From Fratercula arctica (Eukaryota; Chordata; Aves; Charadriiformes; Alcidae), in NCBI GenBank assembly GCA_947846985.1, contig CANTUZ010000004.1, positions 7,368,927-7,432,926 on the forward strand: 64,000 bases of DNA. The letters run 5' to 3'. Made by a program: the position numbers and the translations under genes. A model generated the notes under the pieces. It was given only the letters and a program-made list of their open reading frames with translations. It made no database searches and was not told where the DNA came from. Shown here piece after piece: positions 38,020 to 49,573 of the stretch (the stretch's first letter is position 1; every line of letters begins with the position of its first letter).

Positions 38020-40008
38020 GCAGCAGCTCAGAAATTCCCCGATGCCAACCTCGGCACATCCCCAGCCACCTCTCTTAGTGCCATAGTTCCCCTCTTGGTC
38101 CAGTCTCCTACCTCCTTGCTTGACTGTGTCCAAGGAAAGCTGAAAATACCTGAAAATCTCATCTATCCATGAAGTTTTAACGGACACATTTTCTAAATAT
38201 CATCCTGTGGGTATGTGCAATCTCCTTCTTCCACTTGTGTTACAACCACAAGAACAGTTGGTGCCCCATGATTATAGTCTTGAACTCCGCCTGGCCTAAA
38301 ATAATTTGGAGAGCATGGATTAGAGGGCTAGCCACCCTACAGAATTTTAAACTGCTCGAAGTATTTACAAATGCATCTCCAAATCAGAGAGCATTCAGCC
38401 AGCTTTATTTTACAAAAGAGGCAAATCAAGGCATATTCCTTTGACAAAAAGGCCTCCTGAACACTACAGAAAGGAGAAGCAGGCAGGCACATTTTAAAGA
38501 TACGCTCCTTTGCGTCATTTTCAAAAGGAACACTATTAATTTTACAGATGCGCATTAATTTTTTACAAGGTTTTATTTGAAGCGTAGGGCTATAATTTTG
38601 GCTCAGGTTTCTGGTGACTTGAGGTTCATCTTGTTTATAACATCACCAGTAACCCTTGATGGAACTATCTCTCTGTAATTCATGCTGGTTTACTATTTAT
38701 TCTCCCTCTCCAGAATACGGGAAGCCTCTGTAAAAGTCACAGAGGTAACTGAACTACTGGATTTGTATTGTGTGACTAAACGTGTGTGTATATGAAATTT
38801 ATCAGGACAAAAGCAGTAAGACTACATTCTGAAGAAAAGTCTTGCATATATGAGCGAGTGGATATACTTCTGATGCTGACATTTCAAACAATCGTAGTTC
38901 AAGGTTGAACTAAATCAGTAATAGGCTACCTATTAACGCATTCACCATTTTTCCTGCCTTTCTTTCTCTTACCCTGCCCAGAGACTGCATAGTAACTGGC
39001 ACCGGCGAGAGATACTGGCACTGTATAGATGACAAGAGCATAATGAAAGCTTAGACCAGGTGACAATAACATTAATTACAAAATAGTAGAGAGAAAAGGT
39101 GCATGTAGAGAAGACTTACTGCTTTCATTTTTTTATTATCCTCTCCTCTGAAAGAGTATATTGAGGATTCAAATTGCCTTTAATTCTCTGCACACAGTAC
39201 ATCACACATTATTTGCATTCCATAAGTAGAACTTTTTTTCACTGAGAGGAGCTTTACCAGTCATGGACAGTATAAAAAACATTTCGTGTAGCACACTCTT
39301 TAGTCTTTTTTCCCTCACTTCAACTGTCACAACATCAAAAATAATTTCCGATGTGGCTTTTCCCAAATAGTCCATGAGGGGCTGAGAACAGCTTTAATAA
39401 CCTTACCCCAACCTCTACCTCCACGTCTTGCTTCTGGCCAACGGACATGCGTGTTTGATGACTGAGGCTTTCACAACATCACATCTCTGATCTCTGGCTG
39501 CCTATGTCATTCTGAGCTTGCTTTTATCTTTAATGATAAAGAAGGAAGCAGGATGCTAACAAGGGAGCCAGACAGGTTGTGTGTCTATCGTGAAATGAGA
39601 AGAATAATTACAACCGGCTTAAAGCAGTTTCCTCAATGTCCATGTGCCTTCTGTCTATATTGGTGTGGTCACTGAAGCCACATCTAAAGTGCATGGCGAG
39701 GGTGCTCTGTGGTCAGAATACAACACAGCTTATTTTTCAACACCCTTATTAGCATTTCCCACTTTACATAACGCAGGATATTCCATGAAGGCAATGCTTG
39801 CCCTGATCTCCCCCAGCATCGAGATGTGGTGGGACATATCACCAGGTCCCGTGAGCTGGGAAATGATCTCCGGTGTGACCACTTAGAGATTACCCACTCC
39901 AAATGACAGTGAGACTCCCTGGGCTGCCAGCTGTCAACGCGAACTTGAGTGTTGAACATAACATCGTTTTCAAAGTAAGTTGCTACTAACATTTGTTTTC
40001 TCATAGCC

Positions 40009-40022
40009 CCAGTAGAGGGTGA
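40009..40022 (+). promoter_or_regulatory. Candidate CTCF-binding motif
   Basis: CCAGTAGAGGGTGA matches the CTCF core at 12 of 14 positions, with T for C at position 12 and A at the end. It points along the plus strand and is weaker than the motifs at 702 and 12699. Confidence 0.32.
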
Positions 40023-40136
40023 ACATATTTATAAGACGTCAGACTGATTACAGTATTATGCTCCTGTGTTTCTGGGGAAGAAGTAATGATTTCCTAATTT
40101 TCTCAGTTAGTATTAAAAAGGTAGCAAGCAAGGTCA

Positions 40137-40167
40137 TGGTAACAAACCAGCTGGTGGTTTGTTACCA
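40137..40167. repeat. Perfect inverted repeat (13-bp arms, 5-base loop)
   Basis: TGGTAACAAACCA is followed by GCTGG and then by TGGTTTGTTACCA, the exact reverse complement of the first arm. It would fold into a 13-bp hairpin. It is too short for a microRNA precursor. It may be a paired protein-binding site (AACAAACC resembles half-sites of forkhead or SOX-type factors) or a chance or replication-generated palindrome. Confidence 0.85.
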
Positions 40168-40843
40168 AGAAACCTGACATCCCACCAGCGTACACAGTGT
40201 GAAAGTAGGGACTAATCCTTGTACCTCTGAAGAGGCATTTTGGGTATTTGCTATCACTCAAGAGAGTGGTTTTTGTTCAGAGCTGAACTGAAGTTAACTC
40301 AAATAGCACTAATTGCCAATATGTATTTAATAAAACTGAGGCTTAGCATGTACGCAAAAAGAACACAGCATATGCCCTTCTAAGCCTAAAGATGAAGTTT
40401 AGGGGGTATCCAATCTATGTCTACCAAAAAAACCTACAAATATTCCCTCTCTCAGGAATTTGCTTCCTCACATAATATTCCTTTTGAAGACTGATACTAA
40501 ACTATTCATTATTTTTCATGCAAGAAGCCTCTCTCACAGATCCAATTCTCCTGGCTATCAACAACTCTCTTGTCATTCTCTTACATCCTATCTTCAGTTA
40601 CCCATCATTTAAAAACAGATTTAATTACATTCTGCCCTTTCCTGGCTATACGGAAAAAGGCTAGCACTAGTTGTTGTCCCTGTTAGACTACTGTGAGACA
40701 TACATATGGAAACATTTATGTTGAAAATAGATAGCCTTGATAAGCGTGGGGTTTAAATTTTTTTTTTTTTAAGGCTAAAGACAGACAGAGAGGGATGAAA
40801 AAAGGAAGATGCGTCAGATAGAAAGCAATACAGCTACTGCCTT

Positions 40844-40885
40844 CAGTTTGAAAATTAACTATATCAGTTTGAAAATGAATTAAAT
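40844..40885 (+). repeat. 21-bp tandem duplication
   Basis: CAGTTTGAAAAT occurs at 40844 and 40865, inside two diverged 21-bp units that also share AATTAA-type sequence. Confidence 0.7.
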
Positions 40886-41326
40886 TGCGGACTGTAACTT
40901 TGCCTTGGTTTTCTTTTTGCTCTTTGAAGAATAGAAATACTAAGAGGCGCTGGAAAAAAATGCATATTGACCTCCACCCTTCAAATATAGTAAATGTATT
41001 AATTAACAGCTGTTGTATCTCAACCTCATTGGCCCAAGATGTGTACATTAACATCTACAGTGGAGATAAAGCTACCTTTAATCTTGTGGCAGGCAGCTGG
41101 CAGGATCTACAAAAAAACTTTACTGAACTCATGGCATTTGTAAACCGTTCTTTTTTCTGACTGCCCTTTAAAGAGTAAAGTAGCACTGCAAGCAAATGTT
41201 CCACACCTTGTTAGCACACCGCTGATGGGACTGTTGCAGATGTATTCAGAAGGAAAGAGACTTATTCCTCTCAAGCCCACTTAAAGAAGAAATCTTTGCC
41301 GGATGTTCCACACACAAAGACTTAGG

Positions 41327-41348
41327 ATATCTGATGAATATCTGATGA
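41327..41348 (+). repeat. 11-bp tandem duplication
   Basis: ATATCTGATGA is repeated exactly, head to tail, at 41327-41337 and 41338-41348. Confidence 0.8.
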
Positions 41349-42480
41349 AGAAAAGACATGCCCAGGCCAACTCTCAGATGGCTGTTCTTGCTTAGCAGAA
41401 GGCAACGGGGCTGAGGCAATGTATCCTCTCAAGCTTTGGTCTCGGGTACCAAGCGCAGGCAAAGAAATGGCTCCGATCTTTGCAATGGTTCATCCCACCG
41501 CTCTGGGACCGGAGCACGCTACTGTTTGCAGGCAGTCTGAGATCAGGAAATAGTCTCACGTTTTCTATTCTGAGGTTCAAATCTCACCTGAATCAAACTC
41601 TGAGGATCCTCTGTACACAGACATAAAAGTCAAGTACCTTCATAAAAACATTGCATTGCTTAAGCTAAGCTGCATGTGCTCATATCTAGATGCTCTCAAA
41701 TGGCTTCCTGTCATTTACTATTTTCAAATAAATTGGTCCTGATGCAAGTGCTATACATGCAGCACTGGCTTCATCTGCAGCTAAGAGTTTTTACCCTATT
41801 TTTCAAAGGTCACGGCAACTCAGGAGGGTATCATTTACTCCTGAAAGTGTTGTTTCCCTGTTAAACATCCTCCTTCCTTCCTCATTCTCAGCTGAAACAT
41901 AGCAAGTGAAAAAAGACACTGACGATCTGAACGACACGACAGAACACACAGCAGGGAGGACACAACGTGATTTGTCGCTGTGGATCTGCGCGAGTCCCTT
42001 CATTCAGTTGTCTCAGAGTAAACACACCCTCCAACTTTGCAGATGAATATTTCCCAAAAGCTGCCTTGTCGGACACTTGCTGGCAAACTGTGGCTGTAGA
42101 GGGTGGTAGGCTCTCTTTGAAAACGCGACTGGCTGGAGTATGCGCTCTGTTATATCTGAAATTCCCAGGCAGGAAAGCCATGCAATGTTAGGGAAGCACT
42201 GTGATAAATTTAGCAAGTGATAATGTAAACAGCACGGAAAAAATGTGCTGTACAGGAGGGCACAGGCGCATTTGCTAGCTGGGGCATTACTGAGCATTTG
42301 GAAACAGGACTGCAATACATTTAAATTTGATCCAAAGACTTGCGCGTGTCCTCAGTTTTATGCTCTAGAGGTCATCCCACTGGAGTCAGAGAGACTGCAG
42401 AGTATGCAGTTAAATGTTATAGAATTATTTATTTTTGTAAGGATCGGGGACTTGGGGGGTAAAATGTCCTTGCCTTCACC

Positions 42481-42600
42481 TCCCAGATAGATCAGTAATG
42501 TAAATAGGCAGTTACTCTTAACTATTGCCAGTGATTAATCTGCCTAAGGAGAACCATTACTTTCTCTGGTTAGCTTTACTGTTTCTTTGTTGGTATTTGA
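42481..42600. promoter_or_regulatory. Candidate conserved non-coding element
   Basis: The block contains GTAATGTAAATAGG (forkhead-like), the self-complementary GATTAATC at 42533-42540 (two overlapping TAATC sites) and CTTAACTATTG. It is repeat-free. Function is inferred from motifs only. Confidence 0.22.
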
Positions 42601-43294
42601 CTGACTTGTCACTTTGCTTGGAACAGTAAAAACATCAGCTTGCCAGAAGCCAGAGAACAGTCTCACTCCTTTTAATTTGCTTGTTTTCAGAATCAATTCA
42701 CTTAGAAGACTAAAGATTCAGCCTCGTAGTATATTTTCCTGCAGCTGCATTCACATCCCTATCCATAATCTCAGTGCAGGTGAATTTCTCAGGAGGAGGA
42801 GATTCGAAATGTCACAGAGAGTTAGTCAAATTGCTAAACTGCAGGCATTAACAAGAAACAATTACATAAACTCTCAAGTTGTAGCCAACCCTGCCTGCAG
42901 CAATTTGTTTGCATTCCTTTCTTTCTGTGTCTGTTGCTTCCCTAATGGTCTTTAACTGATAGCTTTACAAAAATCACCAAATATCTTCGTTGCATCCTTA
43001 TATTATACTGTAAACACAAACGAGACTGTTAATTCACAGTTCTAGGTTTCCTTCCCAAGTCACAAGCATTGCTTTCTTGCCATTGTTTTCCCACAGTGAC
43101 CTTCAGTGCCACTTAATTTTGATTGATAAAGAGTGATATCGTTTCCTCTTTTCACCAGCCATTGTTCAGATCTGAAATGGGAAATATCCACGCAGGCAAA
43201 TCCAGTGAGCCAAGCACACTGGGAATGTGTAACTTGCTTCATAAAATAAAGCCTCCGCAGAGCTTGTCTCCTTACAGAAAGCAAAGGCAGTCAC

Positions 43295-43364
43295 TGTGCA
43301 CATGTGCATGTACGCACATATACGAACACCTGTGTCGGTATGTGGGTTTGCACACACACACACA
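43295..43364. repeat. Alternating purine-pyrimidine tract plus (CA)7
   Basis: Positions 43295-43324 alternate purine and pyrimidine without a break for 30 bp (GTGCACATGTGCATGTACGC and onward). A second alternating stretch, (CA)7, is at 43351-43364. Such tracts favour Z-DNA and are prone to length change. Confidence 0.8.
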
Positions 43365-44094
43365 AATCCAATTTGTATTTACAATACTTCTCGTTCCCTC
43401 CTGGATTTTTTTTTTTTTGTTCTTTGTGACAAAAAGGCTGAGACAGAGAAGCAAAAGGACGCAACAGGTGAAGTCAACATAGAGAACCATTCCTAAACCT
43501 TGAAAACTCCCAGGGGCTTCATTTACTCTGAGATCTAGACTTGCACAAAGGGCAGGATGCAGAAAAAATTTGAGGGTAGCTACATCCTTTCTTACCTCCA
43601 CCCCAAGAGAAGCGTATTTCTCAATGCCAAAAGTCAAGCCGCGGTGTGATCCAGCTGGAACCAATGGGAATCTTTGCAAGGATCTCAGCAGATTATGGAT
43701 CAAGCCGCACATGCATAAATATCTAGCACATGTAATTTTGTAAATTGCTCCTCCTGTTTTAATGACACAGGAGCATACTTCAGCTTCATGTCGCTCTTTT
43801 TTGGACAGATTGAGTGACTAGAGAACATTCATTCACTCTTAGCAAAAAGTTGACTTGTTTTTATTTGCTTGGTTCACCTGTCTCGCCTCACCAGTGAAAG
43901 TCAGCAAAATGTATGCACTTTCCTCTCTATGATAAATAACAGATTTGTTATTGTAACAACGAGTTTCTTGTTTTCTTCTTCTGTTAGGTAGTGTCATTGC
44001 TCATTCTGTTAATTATTTCCAACCTGTCTTGCTCTCTTTCGATGTGAAAAAATACAATATAAAATGGTCCAGTGAAACAGGACACACCATAATC

Positions 44095-44170
44095 CTCAAC
44101 AGTTAATTGAAGGCTATGCATTAGCATCAGAGAACAATTAGCTGTTTGAATTCAGACAACTTGGTAGGGT
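44095..44170. promoter_or_regulatory. Candidate regulatory block with POU-type palindrome
   Basis: ATGCATTAGCAT at 44116-44127 is one insertion-like change away from a double POU site (MORE type, ATGCATATGCAT). It is flanked by GTTAATTGAAG and ACAATTAGC. The block is repeat-free and AT-rich. POU or homeodomain binding is inferred from sequence only. Confidence 0.27.
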
Positions 44171-46629
44171 CACAGTAAACCTACTGTAAAGAAGGGGAAC
44201 GAGGGAATTGAAGAGAAACTTCCCAGACTGCAGTAAATATGTAGTAAATCAGGATGCACAGAGACAAAAAAATACCAAAGAACCCAGAGAGCGAGTTTTT
44301 TTTAAGTATCCGTCCTGGTGACACAAGGCATAGGAAAGGGGAAGGCTGGATCGTTGAAAGGGCAGAGGAAGGGATAGTATTTTTTCTGTCAACATCATCG
44401 TAAAGAAAAGTAAATGTCAGTGATATTGATAGGAGAAAGATGAGAAAGAAAAAATACGGTTCTGTTATACACTGAACAGCGAGCGGTGCAGCAAAGCTCA
44501 GCTATGCAACAGAGAGACTCTAATGGGTCTGAAAGGCTGGACTGCTCATGTGGATGAGAAGGTGACAAATTGTTAACAACGTGAGACTTGCTCTTGTTCA
44601 ATTGCATTTTAATAACATGAGCGGGCTCAATGCAACTGGCAAGAGGCATAGAACAGAAATTACCTTATAAAAAGATCATCTGCCTCAGGATCTGTCGCCG
44701 CTGAGCAGGAAGAATACAATCCCAGGGAAAGAGATCAGGATGCCCTTGCTGTTTTTAACACAGTGGTATGAATGCCCGGATCCACAGGGATGTGGTTAAG
44801 GCAACAGACTGCCTGATCACAGTATCTGTTTTTGTCACAGATTCTGGACAAAAGATACTGAGGTTGCCCAGAAACTGAGGTTTGCAGTGGCAAATCCAGC
44901 GGGAGTCAGGGCTGCAGGAGCCAGAGCAGAGCTTGCCTCTGGTCCAGCTTCAAAATGAAGTTAATGCACTTGCTTTCTTTTCATGGTGGTCCAGATCATG
45001 CCTTTATATTTTCAGAGACAGGAGTTCTTTTGTAATTGACTATAAAAATAGATAGACTAAAATGAAGGGGCAAAGGCCGTTCCCATCTTCCTTAACACAT
45101 TCCTTGTTTTCCCTGCCTCATTCTCTCCCTAAAACACATACAGAATAGATGTGATGACATTTCTAGCTTTCATTTGCTATGAAGACTTTGGTATTTCCTA
45201 GTGTTTTGGAGGCACAAGTTGCTGAAGTGGAGGGAGAAAAGACTGGGAGATGGCCCGTACCAGTCCTGCTTTCTTCTCTGGGGTGGCACATCAATTCTCA
45301 CTTCTTTCGTGCTTGCCAAAAGGCACACAGGAGGGGATGACACCTACCGAAACACTGTCCTCCTGCAAAACACTTTTTCTGATGTAATATCCCAAACACT
45401 CTGGAAAGTAACTCTGCTGCAGACCCAGGCAGAGCGTGCACCACATTCCCATTGGCGTGCAGAATCTGAACAGCACGTTACCTTTCCGGTACTGTCCCGA
45501 GACAGGCGTGTCCTCCATGCCTACCAGAAAGCCTTGGAGATGCTACAAACCAAGCCTGCAGTTTTTGCTCCATGCTGGCAGTGAGTGAATGCGACTAAGC
45601 TAGCACCACTGTGGTGTACCATCCACATCAAAATTAAAGGATCAGTACATGGCTTACCAAACCTCAGTCAAGCCTGCCAGCAACTGCACGGACTGAACAC
45701 AACTGTAACATCTAGCTCTCCATGCTGAAAATATTCTGTTGCCACCTGTGAGAACAGTTTTTCAGTTCATAATGTGTTTACAGTATTTGCATGCTGAAGG
45801 CTTCCCAAAATCTGGACAACTATGAAGAGGACAATAAAATATATCAAATCTCAATTACCAGCCAACGAAACGGCTCAGTTCTCCCTCCAGTTTCGCATTG
45901 AACCTTATGCGCTAAACAGAGAGCATCCTGCCTGGGATGAGAGGCACGAGGTTTAATTAAGCTGTTCCCTTCCCTTCCTGAAGGCGTTCAGGCTCCGGAG
46001 ATGGCTCCGTATTTGAGGGGCAACGTATTCCCTGGTGATACGAAAGCTTTAGCCAAAGTGTCTGGGGCTGGGACGAAAGAGCCAACACCCTGTCATGACT
46101 TACACCTCCGACAGTCCTGCTGAAGCTGATAAGATTACACAGAGTGCACACCAGGTCAGAATGTGACCCCAGAGCACTTTTTAATCTTCCATAATCAAAA
46201 AATGGGAAGATATAAGGTTTTAAATCATATTTTTCCCTATTGTATCCATGGAGCACATACCAACACAAGTCAGTGTTCTTTCTGAAGGAATAATCCACGC
46301 TCAAGACCTGGTCCTCAAATGCAAAGGCACAGCAGAGCTGGCTGGTTACAGACGACTTACCTGCCTACGAAAGTCAAGCGTAAAACCTTAGCGCTTCAAG
46401 CAACGCATGATTTGTGACATTTCTTGGGTAAACTGGAGTCCACCCAATCAACAGGAATGAAATTTCGCTCTAACGGTTCAAGTTCCGCAGGAATTTTTCT
46501 CTGATATTCTTCCACCGTGATTTTCTATTTTTTTTTAATGCTGGCATAATTGACTTTGAAATAACATTTCCATTTCTGCACTCACACCGAGGCAGCTTTT
46601 CCGGAAAGGCTCCCTCTGTGCGGCAGAAT

Positions 46630-47040
46630 AACGTGGTTCTAATGGGATTACTCACAGGGTAGAGTTAAGCGTTTATATGAATCTTTGGGAGAGTGGGGTG
46701 TTAATTACCAGCTCGCATACCAGAACCCAAATAATGAAGCATAATAATACACACGTTTCCCCGAAAGTTTTCTGGACTCCTCTTGGTCAGAGCAATGGTG
46801 ACACAGGAAGGGCCCTGCAGGAGCTCGAGCTCCATTCACTGCCACTATTGTGTATAATTAAAGGATTTTTTTTTAACACAGGCACAATACCGAGCAGTAT
46901 CAAATGTGGAGATCTTAAAGTCACAGTGCATTTAAAAAATGAAAACGCTGCACTGAAAAATATTAAAGGTGTTTGTAAATTTTCCCTGTCAGCGTTCTGT
47001 ATCAAGATTTTAATTGAAATGAGTATTATGAGGTGAAATA
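46630..47040. promoter_or_regulatory. Candidate conserved non-coding element
   Basis: A 400-bp repeat-free block with GGGATTA (46644-46650), TTAATTACC (46701-46709), AATAATGAAGCATAATAAT and AGGTGTTTGTAAAT (forkhead-like, near 46967), and a GAGCTCGAGCTC palindrome near 46821. It looks like the extended enhancers found near developmental genes, but this has not been tested by alignment. Confidence 0.28.
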
Positions 47041-47429
47041 AAACATAATAGTCATTATTTGAAAAAGAAAAAAAAAACAACTTAGTAGGTTGTTTCAGTC
47101 TGGAAATGAAAAAATGTCAAGTTTCCGCTTCAGATTTCCTTCCTCCTCACTCCCTGCTCTCTCCGCCTCCTTGCTTTAGAAGGCAAAGGGAAGGAAGTGT
47201 GCAGGGACATATTTTTCATCCTCTTTTATTGTTCTTTTTCTTGGACATGTATAAACTTTACTGAGATGAAATTCATTTTCAATAGACTGTTTTTTCAAAA
47301 CACGCTTTTAGACATTTCTCTTGTGTTACATTCTCTATATTTTTGTTCCACCTCATCATCTCAAAGCAAACTGTTCTCTTGTCTCCCTTAATGTTATCTT
47401 TTCTGTTCTTTCTGAGGAAAGCCACTGAA

Positions 47430-47720
47430 GTGAACTTTGCATTGTGCAGATAAGAGAAGTGAGCCGTGGCACTAGTAAGGTTTTAACAATTATGAATAGT
47501 TTCATTCTCTGATTAGCCCATTACTCCCACGTCCTCCCTCTTTTCACTACTGGGCCAAGAGATGCCTTTGAAAAACCTGCAGAGATTTATGAATTCAGTG
47601 AGAAACACCAACGCTTAAGAACTTGCACAGCAGCATTAGGCAAAACCGAGGGAACATTCACATTGCCTAACGCAACATGGAAATCAAGTAATTGCAACCA
47701 GACACAACATACACCAGCAA
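47430..47720. promoter_or_regulatory. Candidate conserved non-coding element
   Basis: The block contains AACAATTATGAATAG (SOX/HOX-like), GATTAGCCCATTA, GATTTATGAATTCAG and CAAGTAATTGCAACC. There are no repeats. Regulatory role is inferred from site density. Confidence 0.25.
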
Positions 47721-48582
47721 CTGCAAAATATGTTATGAGAGGAGGGAAAACTGTAGGGACAAATTATGTAAATAGTCCATACAGGAGATATGTAAATGAC
47801 TAAAAACATGTTATTTGCCAGCTCCTAACTGATTCCTGAGGGAGTCGTTAACTGTGTGTAAAATATGGAAGATTACTTCCAGGTCCTTTTCTCTATTGTA
47901 TCACTCTTCCCATTGTCTCGTTAATTAACACACTTCTCACACTTTCTTCTTTGTTTCCTTTAAATTGTTTCCAGCTAAGAATAAATGAAAACTACAGTCT
48001 AAACTAAATTGTATGCCAGTTTCAATCAATAGGAAGCAAAGAAGAGAAAGTCAGCAGAATACCTCTACATGCACTAGGAATTAATTATAATAACCACATA
48101 TACTCGATTGACCATTGCCATCGCCTCTTCTGAAAGGAGGGATGGGGGACTGAGGAGTTCTCGTAGGACTGTGTGAAACCCTGGAAAAGCAAAGCAACCC
48201 TTCTTCATCCAGAAGCGTAACAACCCCTTGAGCTCCTAGGCAGAGCAGGGAGAACCAGAACCTGTGCCTGGAGGATGCCTGCAAAGCTGGGACGGGAGCT
48301 CATCTGGGCAGCTGGGAAATTTCTCCTCTGGTGGGAATCCAAGCACAGCCCTCAGACTAGACATTGTCCAATGGAGTCAAGGGCAGGCCAGGCCAGCGCT
48401 ATCACCGAGGGTGCCAGGAAGGTGACAATAAAGCACTTGTGCCATTAGCCCATGGCACTGGTGGAGGGAGCGAGAGCGGGGGCACCTGGGGGCACAGCTC
48501 TGCCTGTCTGCAAGGAGCCTTGGGGCACTGAGCCAAGCCTGCTCCATCGTTTACAGATGAACTTCCTGGACTTCCTAAACTT

Positions 48583-48801
48583 CCTCAGATTAGATCTAAG
48601 GAAGAAATTTTTTATGCTGAGGGTGGTGAAACACTGGCCCAGGTTGCCCAGAGAGGTGGCAGATGCCCCGTCCCTGGAAACATTCAAGGTCAGGTTGGAC
48701 GGGGCTCTGAGCAACCTGATCTAGTTGAAGATGTCTCTACTCATGGCAGGGACTAGATGACCTTCAAAGGTCCCTTCCAGCCCAAATCATTCTATGATTC
48801 T
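48583..48801 (+). mobile_element. CR1 LINE fragment (3' end)
   Basis: A plus-strand CR1 3' end. Its coding part reads [20 protein letters not shown] and then APSLETFKVRL, the typical C-terminus of CR1 ORF2, and ends in a TAG at 48722-48724. The 3' UTR holds GACTAGATGACCTTCAAAGG and ends in ATTCTATGATTCT, the intact CR1 terminal repeat. Only about 220 bp remain, so it is strongly 5'-truncated. The open frame extends upstream of the element to 48452, but that part has no CR1 similarity. Confidence 0.95.
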
Positions 48802-48959
48802 AAATGACCATGACTATATGGAGAAAGCACCTGAGCAGCAAATTCTCTCACTCAAACCCAGCATTGAAGAAAAAAAGCCACCAACAAAGCCCTCCGAAGA
48901 CTCCGGTTGTTCATGATTTTTAAAAGCTGGTATGTAAATGTGAACAGAAATGATATTTC

Positions 48960-49090
48960 GGAGCTATAAGATGCAATGCATTTCCTTCAGCAGTGCTGAC
49001 TGACTAGCCGTTCATTGTCATGTAGCTAATTGATTGCCAGCTGCTAATCAATGAGATCTGAAATACCATGTGCACGTAAGGGTTAATCCC
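48960..49090. promoter_or_regulatory. Candidate conserved non-coding element
   Basis: TTCATTGTCATG, CTAATTGATTG, the E-box CAGCTG (49038-49043) and CTAATCAATGAG are packed in about 60 bp. Homeodomain sites close to an E-box are common in neural and muscle enhancers. It is an inference from motifs. Confidence 0.3.
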
Positions 49091-49549
49091 AAGATTGAAA
49101 TTAAAAAAGAAAGAAAAAAGCACAGAAAACATTCAATATCCCTGTGGTACTCATCCTCCAAGAGGTATCCCATGAAGGTAAATACTCAAATTGTATGTGA
49201 GTCCTTTCTGGAGGATGTGAGAAAGACAGAAGTGATAGGTATGCTTTACATTAAATCTCGATGTTTTTCCTTAACTGATAAGCTCCTGAAGCTGCTCTCT
49301 GACAGACATTGCGGAGGCAGGAAAAAGGGCAGCTGAATCCCTCAGTGATGGTGTAGCTTTAGACACACTGTGTCTCCAGTTTCCACAAAAAGCCCATCCA
49401 AATGACCGTTGCCCCGTGACCTAATAGATCTGTCAGACAGTGGGGCCCATTTGTTCTTACTGAGTTCTGATGATCCAGAGTATCTGAGCACAGACGGAAA
49501 TCTTTCTCACTGGGCTGCAAATGGCTCTCAGAGCAATTTCAAGCTGAAA

Positions 49550-49573
49550 TTATCCAGACATTTATCCAGACAT
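49550..49573 (+). repeat. 12-bp tandem duplication
   Basis: TTATCCAGACAT occurs exactly twice head to tail (49550-49561, 49562-49573). Confidence 0.8.

Larger units (their letters stand above)
28451..48582. other. Long non-coding stretch free of recognised transposons
   Basis: About 20 kb in which I recognise no gene and no interspersed repeat, although this is the largest interval between repeats in the window. The longest frame (31335-31799, 154 codons) has no identifiable domain. Several compact blocks rich in homeodomain, POU and FOX-like sites are listed separately. Low repeat content plus such blocks is typical of a gene desert or large intron around a developmental regulator, but that is inference. 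Confidence 0.55.

Noticed and set aside
45201..45584. 127-codon open frame on the plus strand
   Set aside because: Mixed composition without any recognisable family, and no conserved start context or neighbouring exons.
48452..48724. 90-codon open frame as a possible small gene
   Set aside because: Its second half is the CR1 ORF2 C-terminus. The first half is flanking DNA open by chance.
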